Part shown: positions 34,681 through 44,267 of the stretch, in pieces
Layout: each line of letters begins with the position of its first letter
How positions within the stretch are numbered: position 1 is the first letter of the stretch
Assembly: GCF_901538355.1 (NCBI RefSeq)
Contig: NZ_LR593887.1
Location: forward strand, 248,001-312,000
Direction of reading: 5' to 3'
Source of the DNA: Tuwongella immobilis
GTDB taxonomy: Bacteria; Planctomycetota; Planctomycetia; Gemmatales; Gemmataceae
Length of the DNA: 64,000 bases
Position numbers and translations under genes: made by a program
Notes under the pieces: model-generated
Seen by the model: the letters and a program-made list of their open reading frames with translations, nothing else
What the model was told of the DNA's origin: nothing
Databases searched by the model: none

Positions 34681-36342
34681 ATGGGCGCGGCAGGCTGGGG
34701 CGATGTCGAAAGCTCCGGTAGTGTGTCCGGATTCCCGACCAGCGGCCCCAGCGGCAGCGGCTCCATGTCCGGCACGGCAAGCGGCTCCGGGGCATCGACT
34801 CAAAATATCGGCTACGGAGGCAGCGGCTCGACATCGGGATCAAGCGGAGGCGGCTCTGCGGTAACGCAGGACAACGGCGGAGCCGGAAGCGGATCGGGGA
34901 GTTCGAGCGGGAGCGAGTCGGGATCAAACGGAGGCGGCTCTGCGGTGACGCTAGACAACGGCGGAGCCGGAAGCGGATCTGCAAGCGGGAGCGGTTCGGG
35001 GCCTAGTTCGACCAATTCAAACGAGTCCTTTCCAGGGTTTGTTGGACCACCGTCACCTGGATCCAATCGACTACCGGGTTATCTCCAAGGGGAAATCCCA
35101 GCACTCGCGCCATCGCAAACAAATCCATTTGAAGTTGCAATGCTCGATTTGTCGCTTCACCTACTTCTTTATGAAAACCTGATGCGTTCGTCTGGTAATC
35201 AAGATCAATCGCCCACCGGCAGATATGTTGCGTCGGTTCTGCAACAACAGGGCTTGCAATCTCAGGATTCTCGCACTCGAAGTGAACGAGCCGACTGGTT
35301 TATCCATGAGCTTAGCCGGAATGTTCAAACGTCCACTGACGGTGGGTTTCGCTATCGATTCACGCCCGAGATGGCGAATCGTTTTCGAGAGTCTTTTGTC
35401 CGAAACAACCAATCCGTGTACGAGTCCCTGAAAGGATCAGGTTTTAATCTGCAAGTAGAGTCGTATACCATGACTCAAGGCCCGAGCATGACTGCCGCAG
35501 GGGAAGCCCAGAAAAGATTCGAGTTGAATCGATTGTTAGCAATCGAGCGACAAAAGAATTTCCCACACTTGGCGATGTTGAATTTGACGAATGCAACCGG
35601 CGGTGCACTCACCCCTGAAATGGCACGGGTGTTTCTCGAGGGTGGCATGATCATGGCTCATCAAATCATGACAGAGCCATTGCGAACAGGTATCCTGTTG
35701 TATGACGTACCAAATGCGATTCTCCGGAACAATTATGTCCCTTACAATCCCTACCTCGCAGCGTATTTACAAGGAACCATAACCTGGCTGGAAGCGTCTG
35801 CCCACATTGGTTTAGATGGTCTTGGTACTGCATTAACGCTTGCTCCGTTTGCGAAGAACCTTGCTCAGCTCCGGAAAATGAGTGCCCCAGCCGCTGCAAG
35901 CCCCTATGCACACCTGCGACCGGGCTGGACGAAGCACATCGACAGTGTCGTGGACGATCTGGTCGCCAGCGGACGCCCGAAGACGGTCGTTCTGGGTGAA
36001 GGGGGACAGGGGAAGATCCGTAGCTTCGTCAACCGCGAACCCAGCAAGATGACCGAGTTTCTGGAGATGCGACCGAACAGCCTCGATTACACGGCTCAAG
36101 CGAAAGCCGGGACACTCACGCCAGCGATGGAGGCCGAAACGCTCGACTTCAACCTGCTGATGATCGAACGGCTCCAGCAGAGGGGGTTCACCTTCAAGGT
36201 CATCGGCGTGGACTCCTCCGCAGCAGCGAAATCTTCCTGGCTGAAGGCCGAACTCGAAGTTCTGGAGCGGCTGGGTACGAAATGGGAGGTGATCCCACCA
36301 ACGCGGGTGGACGAAGTCTTGAAGTTGCCAAAGTGGAGGTAG
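34681..36342 (+). CDS. Polymorphic toxin carrier (AQLRKM type) with unknown tip
   Basis: 553 aa. Ser/Gly-rich N-terminus (GAAGWGDVESSGSVSG..., repeats of GSGSASGSGS) to about residue 115. A conserved middle region of about 290 aa follows, nearly identical to that of the 48.9-kb carrier, ending LAPFAKNLAQLRKMSAPAA. The tip (about 150 aa) has VLGEGGQGKIRSF, LLMIERLQQRGFTFKVIGVD and WLKAELEVLERLG; the tip at 57.1 kb is homologous. Tip activity is unknown. ATG 34681 is the first start in the carrier frame; the leader frame is open upstream. No signal peptide; export route unknown. Confidence 0.7.
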   Translation: MGAAGWGDVESSGSVSGFPTSGPSGSGSMSGTASGSGASTQNIGYGGSGSTSGSSGGGSAVTQDNGGAGSGSGSSSGSESGSNGGGSAVTLDNGGAGSGSASGSGSGPSSTNSNESFPGFVGPPSPGSNRLPGYLQGEIPALAPSQTNPFEVAMLDLSLHLLLYENLMRSSGNQDQSPTGRYVASVLQQQGLQSQDSRTRSERADWFIHELSRNVQTSTDGGFRYRFTPEMANRFRESFVRNNQSVYESLKGSGFNLQVESYTMTQGPSMTAAGEAQKRFELNRLLAIERQKNFPHLAMLNLTNATGGALTPEMARVFLEGGMIMAHQIMTEPLRTGILLYDVPNAILRNNYVPYNPYLAAYLQGTITWLEASAHIGLDGLGTALTLAPFAKNLAQLRKMSAPAAASPYAHLRPGWTKHIDSVVDDLVASGRPKTVVLGEGGQGKIRSFVNREPSKMTEFLEMRPNSLDYTAQAKAGTLTPAMEAETLDFNLLMIERLQQRGFTFKVIGVDSSAAAKSSWLKAELEVLERLGTKWEVIPPTRVDEVLKLPKWR

Positions 36343-36344
36343 TC

Positions 36345-36719
36345 GTGGGGTCCATACAGTTCAACGCCAGGGATGCCGAGCTTCTGTACTCGTTTCCGAA
36401 GCCGGCATCAGACGTGGCAACTATAGTCAGGTGTTTCGTGTTCCTTAACCGGGCAGCACCGCCGAGTTTTGGCGAATTCGCAAGCTGCCTGACCAAAGGG
36501 CTGAGGGCCGGCATCATCCGAGAGGAAGGCGAGCGGTTCGTGATTGATGACGACTGGTACGGTAGGATTCACATGGCCGATGCCACAGCCGAGAACGAGA
36601 TCGAGTCGATGCTGGAGTTCGAGAGCAGGTTCGTGGGCGTGGACTTCGATGCGACGACCGACGCTGCCTGCGCACTCACGGAAGGGGAGTACGAGTCCGT
36701 CCTGGCGAAACTGCGCTGA
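36345..36719 (+). CDS. Predicted immunity protein
   Basis: 124 aa from GTG 36345, with GGAGGT just upstream, 2 bp after the carrier stop. It has a helix-rich middle (FGEFASCLTKGLRAGIIREE) that could be winged-helix-like. It is unrelated to the VOC-fold partner of the homologous tip at 57.1 kb. Confidence 0.55.
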   Translation: MGSIQFNARDAELLYSFPKPASDVATIVRCFVFLNRAAPPSFGEFASCLTKGLRAGIIREEGERFVIDDDWYGRIHMADATAENEIESMLEFESRFVGVDFDATTDAACALTEGEYESVLAKLR

Positions 36720-36769
36720 TGGGGCATTCGAGGGTGGAGTCGATTGCGAGCCTTTTGTGGTGTCGCTCG

Positions 36770-37140
36770 TATCCCCCACATCTCTTGTAGCAACCCGTTC
36801 CCACTCAAGCCCATCGGGTCGGTCAGGGCCACGGATTGGGAAGGTGGTGGGAGCCTGCCGCCGCCTCGACCTGCACGTCGTTGCTCACCGCGTACGGCGT
36901 GTTGCAGAAGCCGTGCGGCATCTTCGGAATCATCGAAATCGGCTTGCGAAAAAGGTCAGGCGGGACTCCTGCCAGGCCTGTAAATCCACACCCGTGCGTT
37001 CCCTTCTTTTCTCGGGACTCCAGCGGTGAGATCAGCGGGGCTAGCAACCCGGCGAACAAACAATCGGTCCTGCCTGCTTTTTGTTCGCTCGCCTGAAGTT
37101 CCCCGCATTGATGCTGCGACGCGGAGATCCGTCGGCTAGC
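36770..37140 (+). repeat. HINT-type leader block
   Basis: CCCATCGGGTCGGTCAGGGC, GTGCGGCATCTTCGGAATCA, GGTCAGGCGGGACTCCTGCC, GAACAAACAATCGGTCCTGC, GCATTGATGCTGCGACGCGG. Confidence 0.75.
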
Positions 37141-37144
37141 GCTG

Positions 37145-37930
37145 GTGGGATCAGGTCAACTGATTGAGACAACCGCCGAGCATCCGTTCTGGGTCGTTGG
37201 CCGTGGCTGGACGCCGGTCTGGGAATTGTCGATCGGCGATTGTCTGACGACAATCACTGGCGAAACGGTATCCGTCGAGGGCGTTCACGAAACCGATCGA
37301 AGGGAGACGGTCTATAATCTGCGTGTCAGCGACTTCCACACCTACTTCGTCGGCTGCGACGAGTGGGGGTTCAGTGTTTGGGCGCATAATGCTGAGTACC
37401 AAGTCTTCGCGGATGCTTACGGCACGTACTCGATCCGCTACTGGGAGGGGACTGGAAGCAGTAGGACGCTCAAGGTACTGGAGACGCCCAACGGCTCTCC
37501 GATCCGGTTCAAGACAGCCGCAGAAGCAGATGCTTGGATCGCTCGCAACGCTAAATTCAACGATTTGCCAGCCGTCCACCCAAGGAGTGTCGATAGGGTC
37601 GATCTTCCTGCTGGAACGCGCGTTCACCAATCCGGGAAATTGGATGGGGTCGCTCTCAATGAACCCCAGATATTTGCCGTGAACGAGAATGGGCATTTGA
37701 TCCATGCTCCGCGCGGTAATCCTCGCACTGGTGCGAAGCACACGGAACTAACAGGTGGTGGCCCGGCCAAAGCCGCTGGTGAGTTCAAACTGGTGGGAGA
37801 GAACAAGATTCAAATCAACAACCAATCCGGTCGTTACATTCGACAGTCTCCTGAAGGGGTGCAGCGAGTGGCTGACTACTTCAAGAGCTTGGGCTACGAT
37901 GTGGAAATCGTGACTACCGCGTTTCCGTGA
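37145..37930 (+). CDS. Silent cassette: truncated HINT + AGE...SGRY toxin tip
   Basis: 261 aa. Truncated HINT (GSGQLIETTAEHPFWVV ... SVWAHN), adaptor YQVFADAYGTYSIRYWEG, then a tip with HLIHAPRGNPRTGAKHTELT, KAAGEFKLVGENKIQINNQS and GRYIRQSPEGVQRV. The His...AGE...N-x-SG-x-Y pattern is one I associate with a common toxin C-terminal family, but I cannot name its activity. Stop overlaps the immunity ATG (TGATG). Confidence 0.65.
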   Translation: MGSGQLIETTAEHPFWVVGRGWTPVWELSIGDCLTTITGETVSVEGVHETDRRETVYNLRVSDFHTYFVGCDEWGFSVWAHNAEYQVFADAYGTYSIRYWEGTGSSRTLKVLETPNGSPIRFKTAAEADAWIARNAKFNDLPAVHPRSVDRVDLPAGTRVHQSGKLDGVALNEPQIFAVNENGHLIHAPRGNPRTGAKHTELTGGGPAKAAGEFKLVGENKIQINNQSGRYIRQSPEGVQRVADYFKSLGYDVEIVTTAFP

Positions 37931-38646
37931 TGAACAGAGATGAAAGGCTCCGCGCCGTGGACTCACCTAACTCAGTGATCGACTGCTTGCAGTCGATTGA
38001 TCTCAGTCTCGCTGGCGTACCGCGAAGGGTTGAGCAGTGCCTTAGCGTTACCAAGGGGGACTACCAACAGGAGTTCTCCAGCATCCTTCTGGCTGCCCAA
38101 GAGAGAGGGGTGAGCTTGGCAGATGACCGCTGGTGGCTTCTTGTTGCGTTCGTCTTTGGCAATAGCTCGCCGGCTGTCGAGGAAGCAGTGTTACGCGCCG
38201 CAGCGTCCGGGTATTCTGCCCAGCCCACGACTTTCGTTGGTGAGGCTCTCGTTCGCGTACTTGAATACTGCTGGTTCGATGCGGCTGACCCTGATGCGGT
38301 GGAATACCACTATTGGGCGTGCGGTCAGTTAGCTGCCAAGTTTTCGGATCATGCGGAAGGGCTGATTCTGGACCGACTCACGATCCAGTGGAATCCGCTC
38401 AAACGCCGATCATTGATTCTTGCCGTAGGTGTCCTGGCTCACGCTCCACTCCTGCACCGCCTTCAGACCTCGACCACTTCTGTCGTTATGCGCATCCTGT
38501 CGGACGATGGGGAGCCATCCCTAGTTCGAGAGGCCGCAAAAGAAGTTCTGCTTGAGGACCTCCTCCGTGCTGATCGTGAACAAGCTTTTCTGCTGCCAAC
38601 CCAGCGGCAAGAGATTGAGACGCTGACGGGGTCTGGCGATGAGTAA
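37930..38646 (+). CDS. Predicted immunity protein, helical
   Basis: 238 aa. ATG 37930 overlaps the toxin stop by one base. All-helical, HEAT-like in feel (RSLILAVGVLAHAPLLHRLQ, REAAKEVLLEDLLRADREQA). No firm family. Confidence 0.6.
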   Translation: MNRDERLRAVDSPNSVIDCLQSIDLSLAGVPRRVEQCLSVTKGDYQQEFSSILLAAQERGVSLADDRWWLLVAFVFGNSSPAVEEAVLRAAASGYSAQPTTFVGEALVRVLEYCWFDAADPDAVEYHYWACGQLAAKFSDHAEGLILDRLTIQWNPLKRRSLILAVGVLAHAPLLHRLQTSTTSVVMRILSDDGEPSLVREAAKEVLLEDLLRADREQAFLLPTQRQEIETLTGSGDE

Positions 38647-38689
38647 AAACGACGAGTTTGTGCCAAGCAGCCCCTCCAGTCGGTTACGG

Positions 38690-39075
38690 CTCAGTATCCA
38701 CGTTAGCCCCGGCGGCAAGTCCTTCCCACTCAAGCCCTATCGCGCGGCCTGGGCTACGGATTGGGAGCATGGTGGGAACCATCTGCCGTCGCGGTTCAGC
38801 ACGTCCTTGTAGGCCATGCCAGCGGGCTTCCGTGAGTTGCAGAAGCTGGGCGACAAAGTGTCATTCACCGAATTCAGCTTGCGAAAAAGGTCTGGCGGGA
38901 CTCCTGCCAGGCCTGTCAATCCTCACCCGTGCGTTCCCTTCTTTTCTCGGGACTCCAGCGGTGAGATCAGCGGGGCTCGCAACCCGGCGAACAAACAAAC
39001 GGTCCTGCCGGCTTTTTGTTCGTTCGCCTGAAGTTCCCCGCATTGATGCTACGACGCGGAGATCCGTCGGCTAAC
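38690..39075 (+). repeat. HINT-type leader block
   Basis: CCACGTTAGCCCCGGCGGCA, GATTGGGAGCATGGTGGGAA, CCTTGTAGGCCATGCCAGCG, GCGACAAAGTGTCATTCACC, TCTGGCGGGACTCCTGCCAG and GGCGAACAAACAAACGGTCC. Confidence 0.75.
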
Positions 39076-39079
39076 GCTG

Positions 39080-39781
39080 GTGGGATCAGGTCAACTCTTT
39101 GAGCCGACCGCCGAGCATCCGTTCTGGGTCGTTGGCCGTGGCTGGACGCCGGTCTGGGAATTGACGATCGGCGATTCGCTGACGTCAATGAGCGGAGAAA
39201 CGGTATCCGTCGAGGGCGTTCACGAAACCGATCGGCGGCAAACAGTCTATAATCTGCGTGTCAGCGACTTCCACACCTACTTCGTCGGCTGCGACGAGTG
39301 GGGCTTCAGCGTCTGGGCGCATAATGCGGAGTACTCGGTTCGGCCAGGCAAGGGCGGCGTGTTTGAAATCATGAACTCACGGGGGCAAGTCGTTCGCAGC
39401 TACCCCGATGAAATTCAGGCGAGTGTGCAGGCCCGTGCGCTAAATAACCCCGCTCGACCCACCAACCTGCCTGACCCGCACAATAACAAGCCCAGCATGC
39501 AGCGCGAAATCTGGGAGAGGGAAGAACTCGCCAGGCGAGCGGCACAGCAGAATGCTGGAAGAATGACGGCTCCGCAAGCGAGGGAGGCTGCGGCGATGAA
39601 CGGCTGGCAGGAGGTTGCGAATCCGGGGTTCAATTCTCATGGGCAACCTGTTTTTACGAATGGCAGAAGCTTCTTCACTCCCGATGCTGATGGGCATATT
39701 GGCGGGGTGTGGAAGCAGTTCAACCAGCAAGGGCAACGTGTCGGAACTCTCGACGCGAATTTAAACCGACTTGGAAAGTAG
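39080..39781 (+). CDS. Silent cassette: truncated HINT + Ntox21-like RNase tip
   Basis: 233 aa. Truncated HINT from GSGQLFEPTAEHPFWVV, adaptor YSVRPGKGGVFEIMNSRG, and a tip with AAAMNGWQEVANPGFNSHGQ, FTPDADGHIGGVWKQF and RVGTLDANLNRLGK at the very end. GQ.VF...ITPD.D.H.GG.WK...GT.D..L.R.G is the pattern of the Ntox21 family, known from CDI-type toxins as RNases. The CdiI-like neighbour agrees. No catalytic Cys in HINT and no carrier. Confidence 0.7.
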   Translation: MGSGQLFEPTAEHPFWVVGRGWTPVWELTIGDSLTSMSGETVSVEGVHETDRRQTVYNLRVSDFHTYFVGCDEWGFSVWAHNAEYSVRPGKGGVFEIMNSRGQVVRSYPDEIQASVQARALNNPARPTNLPDPHNNKPSMQREIWEREELARRAAQQNAGRMTAPQAREAAAMNGWQEVANPGFNSHGQPVFTNGRSFFTPDADGHIGGVWKQFNQQGQRVGTLDANLNRLGK

Positions 39782-39783
39782 CA

Positions 39784-40245
39784 ATGACCCTGTCCATCCA
39801 TGTGGATACTGTGCAAACCAGCGGTCCTACGGGGCCGCTGGTTGATGTTCACTTTTTCTTCAATGAGGAGTACGAGAAATGCTCCGTCCCGGTTGGCTAC
39901 TGGAGCAGATCAGACTATGTGCGTCACTGGATAGCGGCGCTCTCACATGTGATAGAGACTCGCACGCCAGGGGCATTGGTCACGTCCATCCACGATCCAG
40001 CGTTTGCTGCAAATCTAGTGGCATGGGTCGCCTATCCACTGTCTGATGGGGTGGTGAAGGTTCAGCAGCGATTCCTTCTCCATAACGTGTATGTGCATGA
40101 CCGCACGGGGATTCGTCACGATATGCTTCCGAGCAGAGGAGGCTTATCGAGTGATATAGAACCTGTCTCGGAGTGGACCGTGAGTCTTGATGATTTGGCT
40201 GAGGCCCGAACCAAGTTGTCTCGCATTATCGATGGATCTGAGTGA
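39784..40245 (+). CDS. CdiI-like predicted immunity protein
   Basis: 153 aa from ATG 39784, 2 bp after the toxin stop. YWSRSDYVRHWIAALSHVIE then ALVTSIHDP and VAWVAYPLSDGVVKVQQRFL follow the layout of contact-dependent growth inhibition immunity proteins. Overlaps the start of the long carrier ORF that follows. Confidence 0.6.
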   Translation: MTLSIHVDTVQTSGPTGPLVDVHFFFNEEYEKCSVPVGYWSRSDYVRHWIAALSHVIETRTPGALVTSIHDPAFAANLVAWVAYPLSDGVVKVQQRFLLHNVYVHDRTGIRHDMLPSRGGLSSDIEPVSEWTVSLDDLAEARTKLSRIIDGSE

Positions 40246-43200
40246 CTGATGGGGCCACAAGCAGTCTGGCATTTCCTTCCCGCCGCAGTTCGTCGGGCGG
40301 TCTAATCCCGTATCTCCCTCGCTCCATGCAGCAAGCCTCGTCGGTGCTGGAACTTCCGCGTTTCCGGCGGCGCGTTCTGGGAAGGTTGTGGGAAGGCGAT
40401 GCCGATGGCGATCTGCACGTCCCACACGACCATGCCAGCGGTTTCGGCATGTTGCAGAAGCCGGGCGACAAAGTGCCATTCATTGAAATCGGCTTGCAAA
40501 AAGGTCTGGCGGGACTCCTGCCGGACCTCGGACTCCTCACTCGCGTGGTTCCCTTCTTTTCTCGGGACTCCGGCCGCGATTTCCTACAAGCGAACGTTCC
40601 AATCGGCAGCATTCCAAGCGGGCCGATGGGCGCGGCAGGCTGGGACTATGTCGAAAGTCTGGCCAGCGCATCGGGCAGCGCCTCGCAGCGTTGGGACTAC
40701 ACGGCCTCGGGTTCTTCTTCGAGTGATTATCACAATCACACGAGCAACGCATCGAGTTACTCGCGTGGTACCAGCCAATGGATGCGTCAAATCCACCTGG
40801 GCAGCGACACGACCTGGAGTGAGCAGTACACGATCACGCAATCCGGTTCGGCGGTGTCGATCACGGGCCAATCGAGCCTGACCAGGAACGCTTGGGGGGA
40901 TGCCAGTGGCTCCAGTCAAGCCAGCGGAGTCAGCGGTCAATGGGTTCGCATGCAAACCGCCTCGATGAGCGGCACCAGCTTTCCTGACGGCACCATGAGC
41001 GGCACCAGCTTTCCTGATGGCACCATGAGCGGCTCGATGAGTGGTTCCATGAGTGGCACCGCCAGCGGAAGCAGTGGCAGCACGAGCTTCACCAGCGGCA
41101 CGACCAGCGGAGATGGCTGGTACGGCACCGAATCGACCTGGAACATGACCAGCAACTCCCAGGACCATTATCGACGCGAGACCTCCTGGACTGCCACCCA
41201 CGGCACCGGATCGAGCGGCTGGGGCAGTGCCAGCATGACCAACACCAGCACCCACGTCTGGGGATCGTGGCAAGGCAGCTCCAATCACACGACCACCACG
41301 ACGAACTACGGCGGAACGAGTACCTCCTCATCCGGCTGGCCTGGCTCGGGCAGCTACGACCAATGGCAGTGGAACGAAGGCTTCGGCACCGAAATCTGGA
41401 TCGGTGGCTATGGTGGATACGGCGGATACGGTAGCTACGGCAGCTATGGCTGGCCTGGCACAACCGGCCTGTCACCCCGAATCGGCAGCATTCCAAGCGG
41501 ACCGATGGGCGCGGCAGGCTGGGGCTATGTCGAAAACTCCGGTAGCGCATCGGGGTACCTCGCCAGCGGCCCCAGCGGCAGCGGCTCCATGTCCGGCACG
41601 ACAAGCGGCTCCGGGGCATCGACTCAAAATATCGGCTACGGAGGCAGCGGGAGTTCATCGGCCGAAGCTGCGGCAGCAGGAGCAGCCGGTGCAGGAATGC
41701 CAGGGGCAGTTTCACCTCCGCCACCGCTGGTTGACGACCGACCATTCTGGCAACGGGTTCAAGATAACTTCTATGACCTGGTTTCGGATGGGGCGGCAAC
41801 CAAGAGTTGGGAACTGGACCAACGTCGAAAAGCGGCGGGGATTCCGATTGCGAATGACCGTCCGGGTGTGATTCCAGGTGCCGCCACTTTCGCGGCTATC
41901 CAAAGGTATTCCGACGCTGTCTCGGCACGGACTCGAGATTGGGTCACGACGCTCTCGGTCTACGCAGGTGCCATTCAAGAAGGGCTTTCGGATGGCGCCG
42001 TGATTGCGACCAATGAACTGAGCAGACTGCCTTTCAACATTTTTGGATATCAGGGACCATTGGAGTTGGAAGCGAAACAACTGGTCGATCAAAACGGGGG
42101 TCTTTATGCGTGGTCCCAGTTGTCGTCACGAACTGGCAGTATGATTCTTCATGGAGTGGCGGGAGGGGTTGTGCTTCAAACGGCTGTGATCCCAGCAGCT
42201 TCCTATGTGTCGACCTTTTTGCCATGTTGGGCGGTGCTTAGCGCAAAAATCACCATTCTGGGTGGGGTTGTCGGCTTAACCGGATGGGGGATTTACAGCT
42301 CAGTTGGATCGATAATCGGTGGTATTCAAGAATTAAAAGAAGGAAACAAGAATGATGGGTGGCTGAAGATCGCCGACGGCACGATCAACTTGAGTTTGCT
42401 CGGACTTGGAGCATATGGTTTCAAGAGCAAGTCTCTGAGTTGGGAAACAATTAAGGGATGGTTCAGATCGTGCTTCACGGGTGAGACCCCGATCTTGGTC
42501 GAAGGCGGCTCGAAGCGAATCGACGAAATCAGGCCTGGTGATCGGGTTCTCAGTCGAAGCGAACACGACCCTGCAAGTCCGACAATGTACCAGCAAGTCG
42601 AAGAAGTGTTCGTGCGAACCAGCTCGATTATTGAACTGACAGTGAGCGGCCGGACCATCCGAACGACACGCGAGCATCCCTTTTGGGTGGTCGGCGCCGG
42701 CTGGAAGCCTATCTCCGAAATGACTGTTGGCGATCAACTGTTGGGATTGGAACAAGAATCAGTTTTGGTTGAGAAAATTGTAGATACCGATCAGTGGGAG
42801 ACGGTGTACAATTTTCGCGTCGCAGAGTTCCACACCTACTTCGTCGGCGGCGACGAGTGGGGGTTCAGCGTCTGGGCGCATAACACCTGCTACGAAATCA
42901 GACAGCTTGCCGATGGAAGGTTTGGGCTTTTTGAGCGAGCAACGGGTAATGCTGTTACATTAGAAGGCCGGGCGATTACGGCAAATAGTCCTGACGGCGT
43001 TCGTTTATTGGCGACGGATGCCGCCAAAATTGCTCGTTCAAACATCTCCAGATCCACGGTTGTTGGCACGCTTAAAAGAGATGCAGGAGGGTATGTACTT
43101 AACGAGCAAATTGTTGGTGGTGTTGCGAAGAACTACGAAGGCCACCATCTTATCAGCTTGCATTTGGCAGAGAATTCTGGTGCTATGCTACGTGCCGCTG

Positions 43201-43499
43201 AGCTTGGATACAATATAAATCGAGGCTCGAATGGTATTGCACTTCCGAGTACGCTAGCCGAATCGCAAGCGAGCGGTTTGCCCTATCATGGTGGGAAACA
43301 CCTCTCTGTAAGACACGCAGGGTCGGCAGACTCGTTCGTAAAACTAAAACTGGACGCTCTCGATGCCCGTGTTCGTGCCGGTACGATCAGTGACCAAGAG
43401 TTGTTGAGTGAAATTGGCCTCATTGAGGATGCTACACGAGTGGCTCTTCGCACGAACCGATTGCGTCTACAGTCGACCGATCCTCACTGGAAGCCATAA
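40242..43499 (+). CDS. Full-length polymorphic toxin: Ser/Gly-rich carrier, pretoxin, HINT, AHH nuclease tip
   Basis: 1085 aa if started at 40242; ATG 40450 (MLQKPGDKVPF) or 40626 (MGAAGWDY) are possible. Order: leader-encoded part (1-128), Ser/Thr/Gly/Tyr-rich repeats (about 129-480, with GTMSGTSFPDGTMSG and GYGGYGGYGSYGS), soluble middle, hydrophobic pretoxin segments near 630-700 (GVVLQTAVIPAASYVSTFLP; ITILGGVVGLTGWGIYSSVG), complete HINT (Cys744 in SCFTGETPIL, TTREHPFWVV, Asn881), adaptor, and an AHH nuclease tip with NYEGHHLISLHLAEN (His968-His969) and GSNGIALPSTL. HINT should release the nuclease tip. Target DNA or RNA unknown. Confidence 0.85.
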   Translation: MTDGATSSLAFPSRRSSSGGLIPYLPRSMQQASSVLELPRFRRRVLGRLWEGDADGDLHVPHDHASGFGMLQKPGDKVPFIEIGLQKGLAGLLPDLGLLTRVVPFFSRDSGRDFLQANVPIGSIPSGPMGAAGWDYVESLASASGSASQRWDYTASGSSSSDYHNHTSNASSYSRGTSQWMRQIHLGSDTTWSEQYTITQSGSAVSITGQSSLTRNAWGDASGSSQASGVSGQWVRMQTASMSGTSFPDGTMSGTSFPDGTMSGSMSGSMSGTASGSSGSTSFTSGTTSGDGWYGTESTWNMTSNSQDHYRRETSWTATHGTGSSGWGSASMTNTSTHVWGSWQGSSNHTTTTTNYGGTSTSSSGWPGSGSYDQWQWNEGFGTEIWIGGYGGYGGYGSYGSYGWPGTTGLSPRIGSIPSGPMGAAGWGYVENSGSASGYLASGPSGSGSMSGTTSGSGASTQNIGYGGSGSSSAEAAAAGAAGAGMPGAVSPPPPLVDDRPFWQRVQDNFYDLVSDGAATKSWELDQRRKAAGIPIANDRPGVIPGAATFAAIQRYSDAVSARTRDWVTTLSVYAGAIQEGLSDGAVIATNELSRLPFNIFGYQGPLELEAKQLVDQNGGLYAWSQLSSRTGSMILHGVAGGVVLQTAVIPAASYVSTFLPCWAVLSAKITILGGVVGLTGWGIYSSVGSIIGGIQELKEGNKNDGWLKIADGTINLSLLGLGAYGFKSKSLSWETIKGWFRSCFTGETPILVEGGSKRIDEIRPGDRVLSRSEHDPASPTMYQQVEEVFVRTSSIIELTVSGRTIRTTREHPFWVVGAGWKPISEMTVGDQLLGLEQESVLVEKIVDTDQWETVYNFRVAEFHTYFVGGDEWGFSVWAHNTCYEIRQLADGRFGLFERATGNAVTLEGRAITANSPDGVRLLATDAAKIARSNISRSTVVGTLKRDAGGYVLNEQIVGGVAKNYEGHHLISLHLAENSGAMLRAAELGYNINRGSNGIALPSTLAESQASGLPYHGGKHLSVRHAGSADSFVKLKLDALDARVRAGTISDQELLSEIGLIEDATRVALRTNRLRLQSTDPHWKP
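40618..42799 (+). repeat. 2.18-kb direct repeat, copy 1
   Basis: Matches 44268-46449 base for base as far as I can follow, covering the carrier from GPMGAAGWDY to the last third of HINT. Copies are 3650 bp apart. Confidence 0.85.
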
Positions 43500-43513
43500 T
43501 ACAGGGGTGAACA

Positions 43514-43972
43514 ATGGATGAAACAATCGAAAAGTGGAGAAGCAGCCTCTTGCAGTTCGTATCGACAGCGTTAAGTGACTTTCGAGAGCAGGTATCGGAA
43601 CAGATGGAACAATTCGCCCTGGACTGCCATCCTTGGAATGGGAGCATTATCCTTGCCTTTCTCACCACGGCTGAAGTCCAAGAGTCGCCTTTTCTGGCTG
43701 AAGCCGAGGAAATGGCGGCGTGGAAGTATTACGATTTTGCCTCAGTTCGCTCCTCTAGTCACCCCGATGTCGGTCAGTTAATGCAAGATGTATATAATCA
43801 ATATGATGATAAGGCGGTGGGGGCCGAACTGTTTTTTAAGGGTTGTGCAGATGTCATGGCAAGCACAGCGATTCAGGAGGCCTTGTCAAAATACAACACT
43901 AGCAATAGCTTCACAATTTCAGTTCCGCACCCCGATACAGGAAAAGAGTACTACACTGAGTCCAAATCCTGA
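43514..43972 (+). CDS. Predicted immunity protein for the AHH nuclease
   Basis: 152 aa starting 14 bp after the toxin stop. Helical with EEMAAWKYYDFASVRSSSHP and ELFFKGCADVMASTAIQEAL, a layout I associate with partners of AHH-type toxins, though no family name is certain. Confidence 0.6.
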   Translation: MDETIEKWRSSLLQFVSTALSDFREQVSEQMEQFALDCHPWNGSIILAFLTTAEVQESPFLAEAEEMAAWKYYDFASVRSSSHPDVGQLMQDVYNQYDDKAVGAELFFKGCADVMASTAIQEALSKYNTSNSFTISVPHPDTGKEYYTESKS

Positions 43973-43989
43973 TCGTTGTGTACAAAACC

Positions 43990-44265
43990 GCGTTCATGGG
44001 AAGTTGGCACGGGACATCGTCGTGTATCTTCCATGATCGGCATTGCGAGCGAACGAAGCCCTGCATCGCACCCTTTGTTCGTTCGCTCGCATCGCTCGCC
44101 GAGGCAGTCACGGGAACTGGTCATGCGTCGTCGCCCGGCGAGCAATCGAGCAAAGCCTCCACTTCACCTGCCGACGCCTTTGTTCGTTCGCTCGATTTGC
44201 CCTCAGCGACCGCAAAGGCCATGCTGAAAGGAAGGAGGGGCAGGACGATGCCCGTCAAAGGGCGA
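43990..44265. repeat. Island repeat with CTTTGTTCGTTCGCTCGC motifs
   Basis: TTTGTTCGTTCGCTCGC near 44082 and CTTTGTTCGTTCGCTCGA near 44177, with GCCCGGCGAGCAATCGAGCA between, as at 32.3-32.5 kb. It replaces the leader of the second carrier, which begins in the next few bases. Confidence 0.6.
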
Positions 44266-44267
44266 AC

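Noticed and set aside
34202..34984. Long minus-strand ORF rich in Arg/Ser opposite the carrier start
   Set aside because: It is the complement of the Ser/Gly repeat region; composition follows from the GC-rich repeats and it has no family or start signal.
40584..41799. Long minus-strand ORFs opposite the 40.2-kb carrier (also at 44.2-45.4 kb)
   Set aside because: Antisense of the Ser/Gly/Tyr repeats; identical in both direct-repeat copies only because the DNA is identical.
43990..44240. Spaced repeats of CTTTGTTCGTTCGCTCGC as a possible CRISPR array
   Set aside because: Only two or three copies per site, spacing about 100 bp, spacers are themselves repeated between loci, and no cas genes are present.
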